Below, in pieces: positions 25,346 to 36,968 of a stretch of DNA of 64,000 nucleotides (the first letter of the stretch is position 1; each line of letters begins with the position of its first letter). A model generated the notes under the pieces. That model saw only the letters and a program-made list of their open reading frames with translations. It was not told where the DNA came from and made no database searches. Origin of the DNA: Protonemura montana (Eukaryota > Arthropoda > Insecta > Plecoptera > Nemouridae); NCBI GenBank assembly GCA_947568835.1, contig OX387611.1, forward strand, positions 124,001 to 188,000. The letters run 5' to 3'. The position numbers were made by a program, and so were the translations under genes.

Positions 25346-26627
25346 TGCTTTCGTTCCCAGGCGGAGTAGTTTCCCAGCTAGATATGCTAGTGATGACGTA
25401 GAGTCAGCAGAAATAATGATGGTACATCCTGTTGAAACAGACTACTTTGGTACTTCATGATTATTAGAAACTTCCAGTGTCGATGACTTGAGAATTTAGT
25501 GGATCCTTCACGACGGAGTGATACTCGATTTCGAATTAAAGGATTATCTGAGCAGATTTTACTGAATTATAGCGGTAAGAGTTTATATTGTCACGTTTTT
25601 TGAAGCCTCAGCGTTTCATACACAATTTTCAACCAGCACGTACTTCATGATAGTAACGGAAGAGTTACTGAGTAACATTATAATCTAGTCAATCTTAGCG
25701 ACCGAGAAGAAGAATACACAAAGATAGTCGAAGATCGTAGAAGATATCAAGATAAATTTCACTGACCCTAAGTTGTATAGAATCGCCACGTTGAGTATGT
25801 CGTCTTGGCCCTCAGGGGTGGTTACAATGTCGCCTTCTTACAATATCCTCCTTTTATCAACTTGACGTCCCAGCATTTCAGAGAGGGAGCAATAATTTGT
25901 TTTTTTTGTGAGGTTCAGCCTCGCGTCTTAGAATAAATGATTGATAAATAGATATCAAGTTTCATTGGGTAGTTATTATTCGTCGAATGATTGGAAGCAG
26001 ACAGTCGGAAGAAGCAGCTTGCTTTGTCCCAAGTCGAGACACAGCAGATTGATTGTATTCATTTTTGTGTAGATGTCGTAGTTTAGGAGTTTGATTCGTG
26101 CTTCCTTCAGCATCATCGCAGTCAAATTTTATATGCGACAGATAATTGAAAACAGATAGTTGGAGATAGCAGTCTTCATTGGGGTAGTTTAACTTTTTTT
26201 TCACTTTACTTAAAATAACCCACGCAATGTTATATGTGTACCATATTATTACTTTGCCTTTCCTTGTTGGAATTATACATTTAGAATATGGAATTCCTTT
26301 AAATTCAGCATAACGCAATGTCGTTCCTGTTCATTATCTTCAATTTACCTATGTTTTGTCATACACATTCCTGTGGAATGTTTCGCGATCGCGCATGCAG
26401 TGGCACTAAGACTCAATCCAAACTTAAACGTCTCAATTACCGACCATGAAAGTTTCAATTTTTTTTTTTTAAGTAAATTTATTTTCCCCTGACCACTAAA
26501 AAGTTGAGCATGTGCTGGTACTCAGCCGATAGCAACTCCGGTTGCGCAAACACGAACATGTTACTGCTGTTTATGAAATTTCGCAGGTCACAGCATATCA
26601 TCATCACCATCATCATCATAATTTTCA
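25346..26627. other. No recognised gene; decayed repetitive DNA
   Basis: A 118-codon minus frame (25,962-26,318) has no family signature. The region sits between two related LTRs and may be later insertions into the retroelement. Confidence 0.4.
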
Positions 26628-26649
26628 TCACGAGCACGAGCACTAGCAT

Positions 26650-26721
<72 letters not shown>

Positions 26722-26722
26722 T

Positions 26723-26766
<44 letters not shown>

Positions 26767-26772
26767 TACGAG
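26628..26772. repeat. (GAGCAC)n hexanucleotide repeat
   Basis: About 22 copies with a few CACTAG and GAGTAC variants, preceded by an ATC/CAT-rich stretch. Confidence 0.95.
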
Positions 26773-27655
26773 TCGATCACATCATCCAGGCTGATCGAGC
26801 TCAAGTTACACACCTACCAGCGGCTTGAGTCCGCGATGTCACAACGTCTACTGTCACATGTACCAGAACAACGAGGGGCTGATTTCTTCGAAGTTGGTTG
26901 CGCCTGTTTGAGGGCGGAAGGGACGACGAGATCATGATCGTCGATGAAAGTGTCGCAACATGACAATACGTGTAATAACTCTAGTGTATTACGATAATTA
27001 TATGAATACCTGTCTACCAGAGGAGTTAGTTTTGAAAGTACGGTCGTGCGTGTGTCGAACCAGAAGGACAGAACCAGACTTTACTATGTACGTTGAGTGA
27101 ACTTTACGAATGGTTCATAATTAATGCTCATTTATATGCTCGGTCATGTTTCATTTCATACATTTCATCCATTTCATCAAGAGTTTCCACGTTGTGACTT
27201 CAATGATACTAAAATGTTAGAGTATCTATCCAATAGGATTTAATTGTCAATGGCATTAATTGTGTTAGTTGTGTGACGTATTGTCGCATCCTTTGCAAGT
27301 ATCCATTCACTTTACTTAGGATGTATTATTATTACTATCTACTGTTATACTTAATGTTCGTGGTTATTCGATTTATGAATGATTCATTGTCGTTATTTTG
27401 GTTTGGGTTTAATTGGGTTTGATTCGATTATATTACTATACTAGCTGGAAAGGAACTTAAATATCAAACTATTGTACTAAATCCCAGAACGAAACGGCTG
27501 CACCATTCAATATTTATAAATAGATATAATGTAAATTCACGTAAACTCACAATTCACAGGTTAATTACAGGATAACTAAATATCATGCTAAAGAATTGCT
27601 AATTTTTTTTTCTCCTTGTTCGATATGTCTCGCGGAAAAGAGTACCTCTTTTCCT
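26773..27655. other. No gene recognised
   Basis: Unique AT-rich sequence without convincing exons. Confidence 0.45.
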
Positions 27656-27658
27656 GTC

Positions 27659-27672
27659 GAAGGGGTGGCGAA
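27659..27672 (+). other. Polypurine-like tract before the 3' LTR
   Basis: GAAGGGGTGGCGAA lies immediately upstream of the LTR's TG, as expected for plus-strand priming in LTR retrotransposons. Confidence 0.5.
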
Positions 27673-27990
27673 TGTACCAACTACAGTTGATACAGTACCT
27701 TCTATCACCGAGTATCATAGTACCACTATAGAGAGCGCTAGTAATGTCAGAGAGCGCCCAGCTAGTAAAGTGCAACCCTAGCGATTTGATGGATATGTCT
27801 GGAGTGCGAGAGCCAGGCTAACTCTCTAAGATGGCGGGCGCCAGATCACCAACACGGACACCAAGCGTTCCGTCCAGCCGGCATGATTGTATCAAAGAAG
27901 AGTAATAAGTAAACGAAGTCTTCACGAACATTGGATCTTGCTTCAACCTCACTTCGTATCTCCGCCCGTCACCTCCAAGTCCCGGCTACA
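27673..27990 (+). mobile_element. LTR of a Gypsy-type retrotransposon (3' LTR type)
   Basis: It starts TGTACCAACTACAGTTGATA like the LTR at 23,217 and ends CCCGGCTACA. No primer site follows. It abuts the LINE fragment. A 61-codon frame crossing its start is accidental. Confidence 0.7.
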
Positions 27991-28002
27991 CGTAAGTACT
28001 GT

Positions 28003-28673
28003 GCACGCTAAGATTTTATTGTCCACCGTTGTTCGCGATGTGCTTGTGATTCTTGTATGAGTTTTTATGTGGGCTGTAAGATTGTATGAGTGTATTGAAT
28101 CTTAAAATTTTTGCGTTGTTGTTGATTTATTGTTGGATAGATCGACGTTGAAATCGCCTCCGATTATTATTCTTGGTTATAAGCCGTATCTACTGAAAAC
28201 TTCGTGTAGTACGTGATCGAATTTCCGCAGAAATATTTGCATGTCGCCGTTAGTTGATCGGTAAATTGACATGATATTTATGAGCGGTGCTATTTTACAC
28301 GCGGTCCATTTGATCGCAGCGCACTCGAAGTCGCGGTCTGTGCTGAGTGAGGTCAGCTGTGGGATGTCTGATATGGCGGTAAGATAAGATTTGCATAGAA
28401 TTGCTGCACCCCCTCCTCTTCCGGACGACCTAGTGAACACGCTCGCGATCGCGTAGTTTTGTAGATTTGTGACTCTTATTTCTTGTTCGGTGAGCCAATT
28501 TTCTGCTTTACAAACGATGCCTGGTGCTAGCTGAATTTCCAGGTCTTCTATTTTGTTTCGGATGCTACGATTGTTGATCTGGAGTACTGTTCTTTTTTCT
28601 TATTGCTGTGGGTGGAGACTAGGGGCACTGAGCTGCGTCTGTAATTGCCATACGTTATCGTGGGGCGCAGTGT
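28003..28673 (-). pseudogene. APE-type non-LTR retrotransposon (LINE) endonuclease fragment
   Basis: The minus strand reads in order: INNRSIRNKIEDLEIQL near 28,580, KAENWLTEQEIRV, RSSGRGGGAAILC, ECAAIKW, IYRSTNGDMQIFLRKFD, then after one stop IIIGGDFNVDLS near 28,160, and SYNLTAHIKTHTRITSTSRT near 28,050. This is the canonical order of apurinic-endonuclease-like domains of CR1/L2/Jockey-type LINEs, including the GDFN catalytic motif. At least three stop codons break it and no reverse transcriptase is present. It is cut by element X copy b at 28,674 and by the LTR near 27,990. Confidence 0.85.
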
Positions 28674-29385
28674 ACAGTTGTGTTAGCCTTACCTTGCTAC
28701 AAGCTGGTGGACTCTGATTACACATTGCCAACTTTAGAATGCAAAATAAAGCCAGTCTTCACCGGGGAGTTTGAAATTAACCAGAAAATTATGACCAAAC
28801 AATGCATCATGCACTTAAATTCTTTGTGGATTTATCAGTTTATTTGCGTGAAATTATTTCTATTGAAAAATAAGAACTTAAATGCAAAACTAAAAGTCCT
28901 AATGACTTCTGCTAAATACCTACCGTACAGTAGCGGATTCTAGCAATGGCTGACAAAAAGCAGTTTGCAAGCTTGGTTTCCTGCCTAAACCCAATAAAAG
29001 TTAAAAGTAATCCAAAATATATTAATTTTAACTTTGGTTGATAAACATTTATTGTTTTTCATTAAATATTTTGTTTTCCTGGAATTATTAAATGTTTCAA
29101 CCAAAGAAAAACATTATTTTGTTGCTTTTAAATCGGATAGTTAATAGTAGCATCATGGTGTCATATTTTCCTGGTTGGTACAAGCACCCCAGAAAGTGGC
29201 AAACTCAAATTAATCCTAGTGTAACAGTAGCATCATGGTGTCATGTTTTCTAGGTTGGTACAAGCAGCCCAGAAAGTAGCAAACTCAAATAAATCCTAGT
29301 GTAACAGTAGCATCATGGTGTCATGTTTTCTAGGTTGGTACAAGCGCCCCAGAAAGTGGCAAACTCAAATTAATCCTAGTTAACC
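28674..29385 (+). mobile_element. Element X, copy b, with three copies of the 80-bp segment
   Basis: It starts TACAGTTGTGTTAGCC, inserted in the LINE, and ends ...ATTAATCCTAGTT. The 46-bp-type segment occurs once at the left; the 80-bp segment occurs three times at 29,145-29,385. An 87-codon frame is shared with copy a. Confidence 0.8.
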
Positions 29386-29904
29386 TGTTGTTTCAGTCGC
29401 ATTGTGTTACTCATCTGTCTGTAAGTTTCACGGACAATGTCTCGTTATAGGAAAGTTCGGAGCAGATTCTTTGCTATTACAAACTTGTGTTCAATGCAAT
29501 TAGGTAAACAATAACAACATTAAACTTTCCTCTTTCTCTAGTTATAATTAGTAGCGGTAAATAATCTCGCACCTTTGGTTCCACGCATATCAGATTATAA
29601 GCACCTTGTACCTTGTTACTTTCTACACATATTTCATCAAGAAAAGAATGTGTTTCTCAAAAACTGGCGCTTCCATTCTAAGGACAATATTTTGTACTTA
29701 CAATTCTCTCCGCGGCGGATAAACTTATCCAAATTTCAAGTTTTTAATCAATGCCTTTGTCTTGCTGTCATTTTTAGCTGGCTGGACATTGGCCCTTGCA
29801 AGCTTAGGTTGAGATCGTTTAAGAGTGCCAATATGTCCGCTAGATATGACAGTTTGCCTGGTCACTTGGTTTCTGAATGGAGTTCTGGGACAGGAAAAAA
29901 TTAC
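29386..29904. other. No gene recognised
   Basis: A 111-codon plus frame (29,575-29,910) lacks recognisable domains and ends at the satellite edge. Confidence 0.4.
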
Positions 29905-32900
29905 ACTTAATTGAAAATAACTCTAGGTCTATCATTCAATTTGAACAAGCGAGTGAGAACTTCACCACGTGTAGCAGCACAGTACAAGTAATGAGACTTA
30001 ATTGAAAATAACTCCAGGTCTATCATTCAATTTGAACAAGCGAGTGAGAACTTCACCACGTGTAGCAGCACAGTACAAGTAATGAGACTTAATTGAAAAT
30101 AACTCCAGGTCTATCATTCAATTTGAACAAGCGAGTGAGAACTTCACCACGTGTAGCAGCACAGTACAAGTAATGAGACTTAATTGAAAATAACTCCAGG
30201 TCTATCATTCAATTTGAACAAGCGAGTGAGAACTTCACCACGTGTAGCAGCACAGTACAAGTAATGAGACTTAATTGAAAATAACTCTAGGTCTATCATT
30301 CAATTTGAACAAGCGAGTGAGAACTTCACCACGTGTAGCAGCACAGTACAAGTAATGAGACTTAATTGAAAATAACTCCAGGTCTATCATTCAATTTGAA
30401 CAAGCGAGTGAGAACTTCACCACGTGTAGCAGCACAGTACAAGTAATGAGACTTAATTGAAAATAACTCCAGGTCAATCATTCAATTTGAACAAGCGAGT
30501 GAGAACTTCACCACGTGTAGCAGCAGTACAAGTAATGAGACTTAATTGAAAATAACTCCAGGTCTATCATTCAATTTGAACAAGCGAGTGAGAACTTCAC
30601 CACGTGTAGCAGCAGTACAAGTAATGAGACTTAATTGAAAATAACTCTAGGTCAATCATTCAATTTGAACAAGCGAGTGAGAACTTCACCACGTGTAGCA
30701 GCACAGTACAAGTAATGAGACTTAATTGAAAATAACTCCAGGTCAATCATTCAATTTGAACAAGCGAGTGAGAACTTCACCACGTGTAGCAGCACAGTAC
30801 AAGTAATGAGACTTAATTGAAAATAACTCTAGGTCTATCATTCAATTTGAACAAGCGAGTGAGAACTTCACCACGTGTAGCAGCAGTACAAGTAATGAGA
30901 CTTAATTGAAAATAACTCCAGGTCTATCATTCAATTTGAACAAGCGAGTGAGAACTTCACCACGTGTAGCAGCAGTACAAGTAATGAGACTTAATTGAAA
31001 ATAACTCCAGGTCTATCATTCAATTTGAACAAGCGAGTGAGAACTTCACCACGTGTAGCAGCACAGTACAAGTAATGAGACTTAATTGAAAATAACTCCA
31101 GGTCTATCATTCAATTTGAACAAGCGAGTGAGAACTTCACCACGTGTAGCAGCAGTACAAGTAATGAGACTTAATTGAAAATAACTCTAGGTCAATCATT
31201 CAATTTGAACAAGCGAGTGAGAACTTCACCACGTGTAGCAGCACAGTACAAGTAATGAGACTTAATTGAAAATAACTCCAGGTCTATCATTCAATTTGAA
31301 CAAGCGAGTGAGAACTTCACCACGTGTAGCAGCAGTACAAGTAATGAGACTTAATTGAAAATAACTCCAGGTCAATCATTCAATTTGAACAAGCGAGTGA
31401 GAACTTCACCACGTGTAGCAGCAGTACAAGTAATGAGACTTAATTGAAAATAACTCCAGGTCTATCATTCAATTTGAACAAGCGAGTGAGAACTTCACCA
31501 CGTGTAGCAGCACAGTACAAGTAATGAGACTTAATTGAAAATAACTCTAGGTCCATCATTCAATTTGAACAAGCGAGTGAGAACTTCACCACGTGTAGCA
31601 GCAGTACAAGTAATGAGACTTAATTGAAAATAACTCCAGGTCTATCATTCAATTTGAACAAGCGAGTGAGAACTTCACCACGTGTAGCAGCACAGTACAA
31701 GTAATGAGACTTAATTGAAAATAACTCCAGGTCTATCATTCAATTTGAACAAGCGAGTGAGAACTTCACCACGTGTAGCAGCAGTACAAGTAATGAGACT
31801 TAATTGAAAATAACTCCAGGTCAATCATTCAATTTGAACAAGCGAGTGAGAACTTCACCACGTGTAGCAGCACAGTACAAGTAATGAGACTTAATTGAAA
31901 ATAACTCCAGGTCTATCATTCAATTTGAACAAGCGAGTGAGAACTTCACCACGTGTAGCAGCACAGTACAAGTAATGAGACTTAATTGAAAATAACTCCA
32001 GGTCTATCATTCAATTTGAACAAGCGAGTGAGAACTTCACCACGTGTAGCAGCATAGTACAAGTAATGAGACTTAATTGAAAATAACTCCAGGTCAATCA
32101 TTCAATTTGAACAAGCGAGTGAGAACTTCACCACGTGTAGCAGCACAGTACAAGTAATGAGACTTAATTGAAAATAACTCCAGGTCTATCATTCAATTTG
32201 AACAAGCGAGTGAGAACTTCACCACGTGTAGCAGCACAGTACAAGTAATGAGACTTAATTGAAAATAACTCCAGGTCTATCATTCAATTTGAACAAGCGA
32301 GTGAGAACTTCACCACGTGTAGCAGCACAGTACAAGTAATGAGACTTAATTGAAAATAACTCCAGGTCTATCATTCAATTTGAACAAGCGAGTGAGAACT
32401 TCACCACGTGTAGCAGCATAGTACAAGTAATGAGACTTAATTGAAAATAACTCTAGGTCTATCATTCAATTTGAACAAGCGAGTGAGAACTTCACCACGT
32501 GTAGCAGCACAGTACAAGTAATGAGACTTAATTGAAAATAACTCTAGGTCTATCATTCAATTTGAACAAGCGAGTGAGAACTTCACCACGTGTAGCAGCA
32601 CAGTACAAGTAATGAGACTTAATTGAAAATAACTCCAGGTCTATCATTCAATTTGAACAAGCGAGTGAGAACTTCACCACGTGTAGCAGCAGTACAAGTA
32701 ATGAGACTTAATTGAAAATAACTCCAGGTCTATCATTCAATTTGAACAAGCGAGTGAGAACTTCACCACGTGTAGCAGCACAGTACAAGTAATGAGACTT
32801 AATTGAAAATAACTCTAGGTCTATCATTCAATTTGAACAAGCGAGTGAGAACTTCACCACGTGTAGCAGCACAGTACAAGTAATGAGACTTAATTGAAAA

Positions 32901-34703
32901 TAACTCTAGGTCAATCATTCAATTTGAACAAGCGAGTGAGAACTTCACCACGTGTAGCAGCACAGTACAAGTAATGAGACTTAATTGAAAATAACTCCAG
33001 GTCTATCATTCAATTTGAACAAGCGAGTGAGAACTTCACCACGTGCAGCACAGTACAAGTAATGAGACTTAATTGAAAATAACTCCAGGTCTATCATTCA
33101 ATTTGAACAAGCGAGTGAGAACTTCACCACGTGTAGCAGCACAGTACAAGTAATGAGACTTAATTGAAAATAACTCTAGGTCTATCATTCAATTTGAACA
33201 AGCGAGTGAGAACTTCACCACGTGTAGCAGCACAGTACAAGTAATGAGACTTAATTGAAAATAACTCTAGGTCTATCATTCAATTTGAACAAGCGAGTGA
33301 GAACTTCACCACGTGTAGCAGCACAGTACAAGTAATGAGACTTAATTGAAAATAACTCTAGGTCTATCATTCAATTTGAACAAGCGAGTGAGAACTTCAC
33401 CACGTGTAGCAGCAGTACAAGTAATGAGACTTAATTGAAAATAACTCTAGGTCTATCATTCAATTTGAACAAGCGAGTGAGAACTTCACCACGTGTAGCA
33501 GCAGTACAAGTAATGAGACTTAATTGAAAATAACTCCAGGTCTATCATTCAATTTGAACAAGCGAGTGAGAACTTCACCACGTGTAGCAGCAGTACAAGT
33601 AATGAGACTTAATTGAAAATAACTCCAGGTCAATCATTCAATTTGAACAAGCGAGTGAGAACTTCACCACGTGTAGCAGCAGTACAAGTAATGAGACTTA
33701 ATTGAAAATAACTCCAGGTCTATCATTCAATTTGAACAAGCGAGTGAGAACTTCACCACGTGTAGCAGCACAGTACAAGTAATGAGACTTAATTGAAAAT
33801 AACTCCAGGTCTATCATTCAATTTGAACAAGCGAGTGAGAACTTCACCACGTGTAGCAGCACTGTACAAGTAATGAGACTTAATTGAAAATAACTCCAGG
33901 TCTATCATTCAATTTGAACAAGCGAGTGAGAACTTCACCACGTGTAGCAGCACAGTACAAGTAATGAGACTTAATTGAAAATAACTCCAGGTCAATCATT
34001 CAATTTGAACAAGCGAGTGAGAACTTCACCACGTGTAGCACAGTACAAGTAATGAGACTTAATTGAAAATAACTCCAGGTCTATCATTCAATTTGAACAA
34101 GCGAGTGAGAACTTCACCACGTGTAGCAGCACAGTACAAGTAATGAGACTTAATTGAAAATAACTCCAGGTCTATCATTCAATTTGAACAAGCGAGTGAG
34201 AACTTCACCACGTGTAGCAGCAGTACAAGTAATGAGACTTAATTGAAAATAACTCCAGGTCTATCATTCAATTTGAACAAGCGAGTGAGAACTTCACCAC
34301 GTGTAGCAGCAGTACAAGTAATGAGACTTAATTGAAAATAACTCCAGGTCTATCATTCAATTTGAACAAGCGAGTGAGAACTTCACCACGTGTAGCAGCA
34401 CAGTACAAGTAATGAGACTTAATTGAAAATAACTCTAGGTCTATCATTCAATTTGAACAAGCGAGTGAGAACTTCACCACGTGTAGCAGCAGTACAAGTA
34501 ATGAGACTTAATTGAAAATAACTCCAGGTCTATCATTCAATTTGAACAAGCGAGTGAGAACTTCACCACGTGTAGCAGCACAGTACAAGTAATGAGACTT
34601 AATTGAAAATAACTCTAGGTCAATCATTCAATTCAATTTGAACAAGCGAGTGAGAACTTCACCACGTGTAGCAGCAGTACAAGTAATGAGACTTAATTGA
34701 AAA
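29905..34703. repeat. 91/89-bp satellite, about 53 copies
   Basis: The unit begins ACTTAATTGAAAATAACTCC and contains CAAGCGAGTGAGAACTTCAC and CACGTGTAGCAGCACAGTAC. Four sites vary in two states: CCAGG/CTAGG, GTCTATC/GTCAATC, CAGCACAG/CAGCAG (2-bp deletion), plus rare singletons such as ATAGTAC. Every unit but one (CACGTGCAG) carries CACGTGTAG. No coding potential. Confidence 0.97.
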
Positions 34704-34849
34704 TGAAGACACAAAAATGAACACAAATGACACAAAATTGAAAATTATCTTTAATTAATCGCACTTAATTTCACAAATTCACTATTTTCACGCACTCGTT
34801 CAGCGCCTGGTTCAATTCTGGTGTCATTTTTTTTTGCTGCTTTTCATCT

Positions 34850-35610
34850 CGCAATGAAAATAAACATTGCGTCAGTTGAATGTTTTCCGATGCTACCTGT
34901 TTTACTAATGTTTGCACTCCCGACTGCTGCCCCGTCATTGTTGCTGCCCCACCTGTGCATTATCCTACAACAAATCTCAACTGGAGACTTTTGATTTCAG
35001 AATATTCGTTTAAAACACGAAATATCTCGCTGCTGGTTGTGCGGTTGAGTTACGAGCATAGAAGAAGTAAGTCTTGGTGGATTTCTGTTTCGTGGATGAA
35101 GCGAGCGTCTGCAAGGAGAATTGTCTTATTGGCAACATCTGACGAATCGTCCAACTGAACTGCAAACCAGGGTGAGTTCGTAATTCTTGCGACTAACTGG
35201 TCTTCGATGTGACATGAAATGCTGTCAATTCGCCTCTGAAAAGTGTCATTTGACAAATATATTTGATTTAATTCACCACAAGCAAAGTCACCGTTAATTG
35301 TAGAGCATGCATCGATCATGCAAGGTTTAATTATTTCTTCCCCAATGGTGAATGGCTTCTTAGATTTGGTGCTTCGATACGATAATAAGAAGGAAGCTCG
35401 TTGAGCAGCTGATGACACGTTTGCAGCTTCCTGTACCACCTTTTGCTGGCTTTTCACATCACTTTTCTTTCTATAAAAACAACTCCAAGGTCTTGTCTTT
35501 GAACTAACAGTGCTCAATCTCCTAATGTCAATATCATTTGTTTGGCTTCAGTGACTTGTTGCCGAGTGTTTTAAAACAGATGACACATAATGACAATTGA
35601 ACGTCATTTT
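34850..35610 (-). pseudogene. hAT-superfamily transposase (ZBED5/SCAND3-like), degraded
   Basis: The minus strand holds a BED-finger-like start (LCVICFKTLGNKSLKPNK near 35,560), then after damage an open stretch at 35,050-35,517 with QKVVQEAANVSSAAQRASFL, KKPFTIGEEIIKPCM, DTFQRRIDSISCHIEDQLVA and a PWFAVQLDDSSDVAN segment, the conserved DDE-region start of hAT transposases of this group. After a stop near 35,050 it continues as LNRTTSSEIFRVLNEYSE and GGAATMTGQQSGV (the CTDGA..M.G motif), again with stops. The C-terminal dimerisation domain is absent. It could be an old autonomous source for the hAT-like MITEs elsewhere in the window, but that link is inference. Confidence 0.85.
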
Positions 35611-36565
35611 GTACAGTAAATGTAAAAAAAAACTAAATTTACGACGGATCGTATTTGTTTTTAGCGAACGTTGATAGTTTCTGTTTTTTATGATGATTTT
35701 GTTATCATTTCGATCGAATTTTGGATATCTATGCCCATACGCCAACAGCACTCAAAGATCTCTGTCACGACATGTTTCCCGTGTAAAAGTTAGAGAGTGA
35801 CTGACCAAGCCGTGCATCATTTGAAACATTCTTTTGTTTTGTCAAGGGAGGATAGTTAGAGATTTTGCCGGGAATCTGGACAAATAACCCTTTGTCGGTG
35901 TTCTCAATACACCAAATACTGTCAGTAATAAATATGGGTTAATATTTCCACCGTGTCTTTGCCTCATATCAAAGCCGAAGCCGCCATCGTGCCGTGATTG
36001 TAATGTTTTGTTTTGGGTTAGGATACTTTTTCGGAGTGTTTTACTAAAATTACTTCAATAAATTCGTATTAGCGCCAGGACGAGTAGGGGAACGAGTAGG
36101 GAACGACCGACAGGTTAGACAAATCCACATTTTATTCTCAGAATACAAACAACGCTTAACAATTTGGCAAGAATCAAAATATCATTTGAAGACAAAAAAG
36201 TTTGTAGTGTAGGCTGAGTCAGTTCGCTGTAGACATTGATATGTTCATCGTAGTCAAGGGCGGCTGATAGTGAGATTGATAAAACTTAACCTGTTCTACG
36301 TCGAAAATATTCCTCGTCATAAATGATAAGCAATCAAGCAATGGTCACTAACATTCAATGCCACGCTTTGCTACTTTGATAAGTTATCGATGCATAAATT
36401 ACACGTAAGTTGAACGTTTACAAGTTTTGTTGACAGTCAGAGAATAAAAACAGTGTTCAATTGTGCTTTTTGTTTTTAAAATTTCTTAATCAACAGGTAA
36501 TTCAATATTCTTTGAGTTGACCCTTGATTTAAGTGGCAAGTTGTGCTTCCAGTGACCCTGGTAAG
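35611..36565. other. Upstream region of the GPCR gene; nothing else recognised
   Basis: AT-rich. The short ORFs have no family features. Confidence 0.45.
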
Positions 36566-36570
36566 GTTAT

Positions 36571-36577
36571 TATAAAA
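36571..36577 (+). promoter_or_regulatory. Candidate TATA box of the GPCR gene
   Basis: TATAAAA lies 113 bases before the ATG at 36,690, a plausible spacing for a short 5' UTR. Confidence 0.4.
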
Positions 36578-36689
36578 CAAGTATGCTCTGGTATTCTATG
36601 ACAGGTGCAGGTGAATTATTCAAGTTGTGAGTCAACTGCATGTCAAGTACGAGTAAAGTGCAGGCCAAGTTTTAAGTCCGAAACAAGCG

Positions 36690-36968
36690 ATGCACACCGA
36701 AGTTCTGGTCGTGCTTTTGACGGCCATCTTTGCCGTTCCATGTCAATCGGAGGATGGGCGTTGTGTGGATCATCTGCAGGAGCTCGGCGCGGTCAAGATT
36801 GACCTTGGGAAGCCGATTGACTGGAAAGGAGCGTGGCGGGCTTGCTGTAAACAACGCATGGTGATCTTGGTTTCTTTCGAAAAGCTGAACGAAGAGGAGA
36901 GAGCGCTTTGTGGCGACCAGTTAGTACCATACGGTGTGCCGAAGAGAAAGCAATGTAATTCTAGGGCT
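36690..36968 (+). CDS. GPCR exon 1 (signal peptide, Cys-rich N-terminus)
   Basis: 93 codons from ATG to a GTAAGT donor. The stretch DWKGAWRACC suggests a small disulfide-linked domain. Confidence 0.8.

Noticed and set aside
27596..27781. 61-codon ORF first read as the end of an env or pol gene
   Set aside because: It crosses the start of an LTR that is shared with 23,217; the same residues arise from LTR sequence.
29905..34703. CRISPR-like regular repeat
   Set aside because: There are no unique spacers; the whole 91-bp unit is repeated, and the context is a eukaryotic nuclear genome.
34880..35158. Plus-strand 92-codon ORF
   Set aside because: Antisense shadow of the hAT transposase pseudogene.
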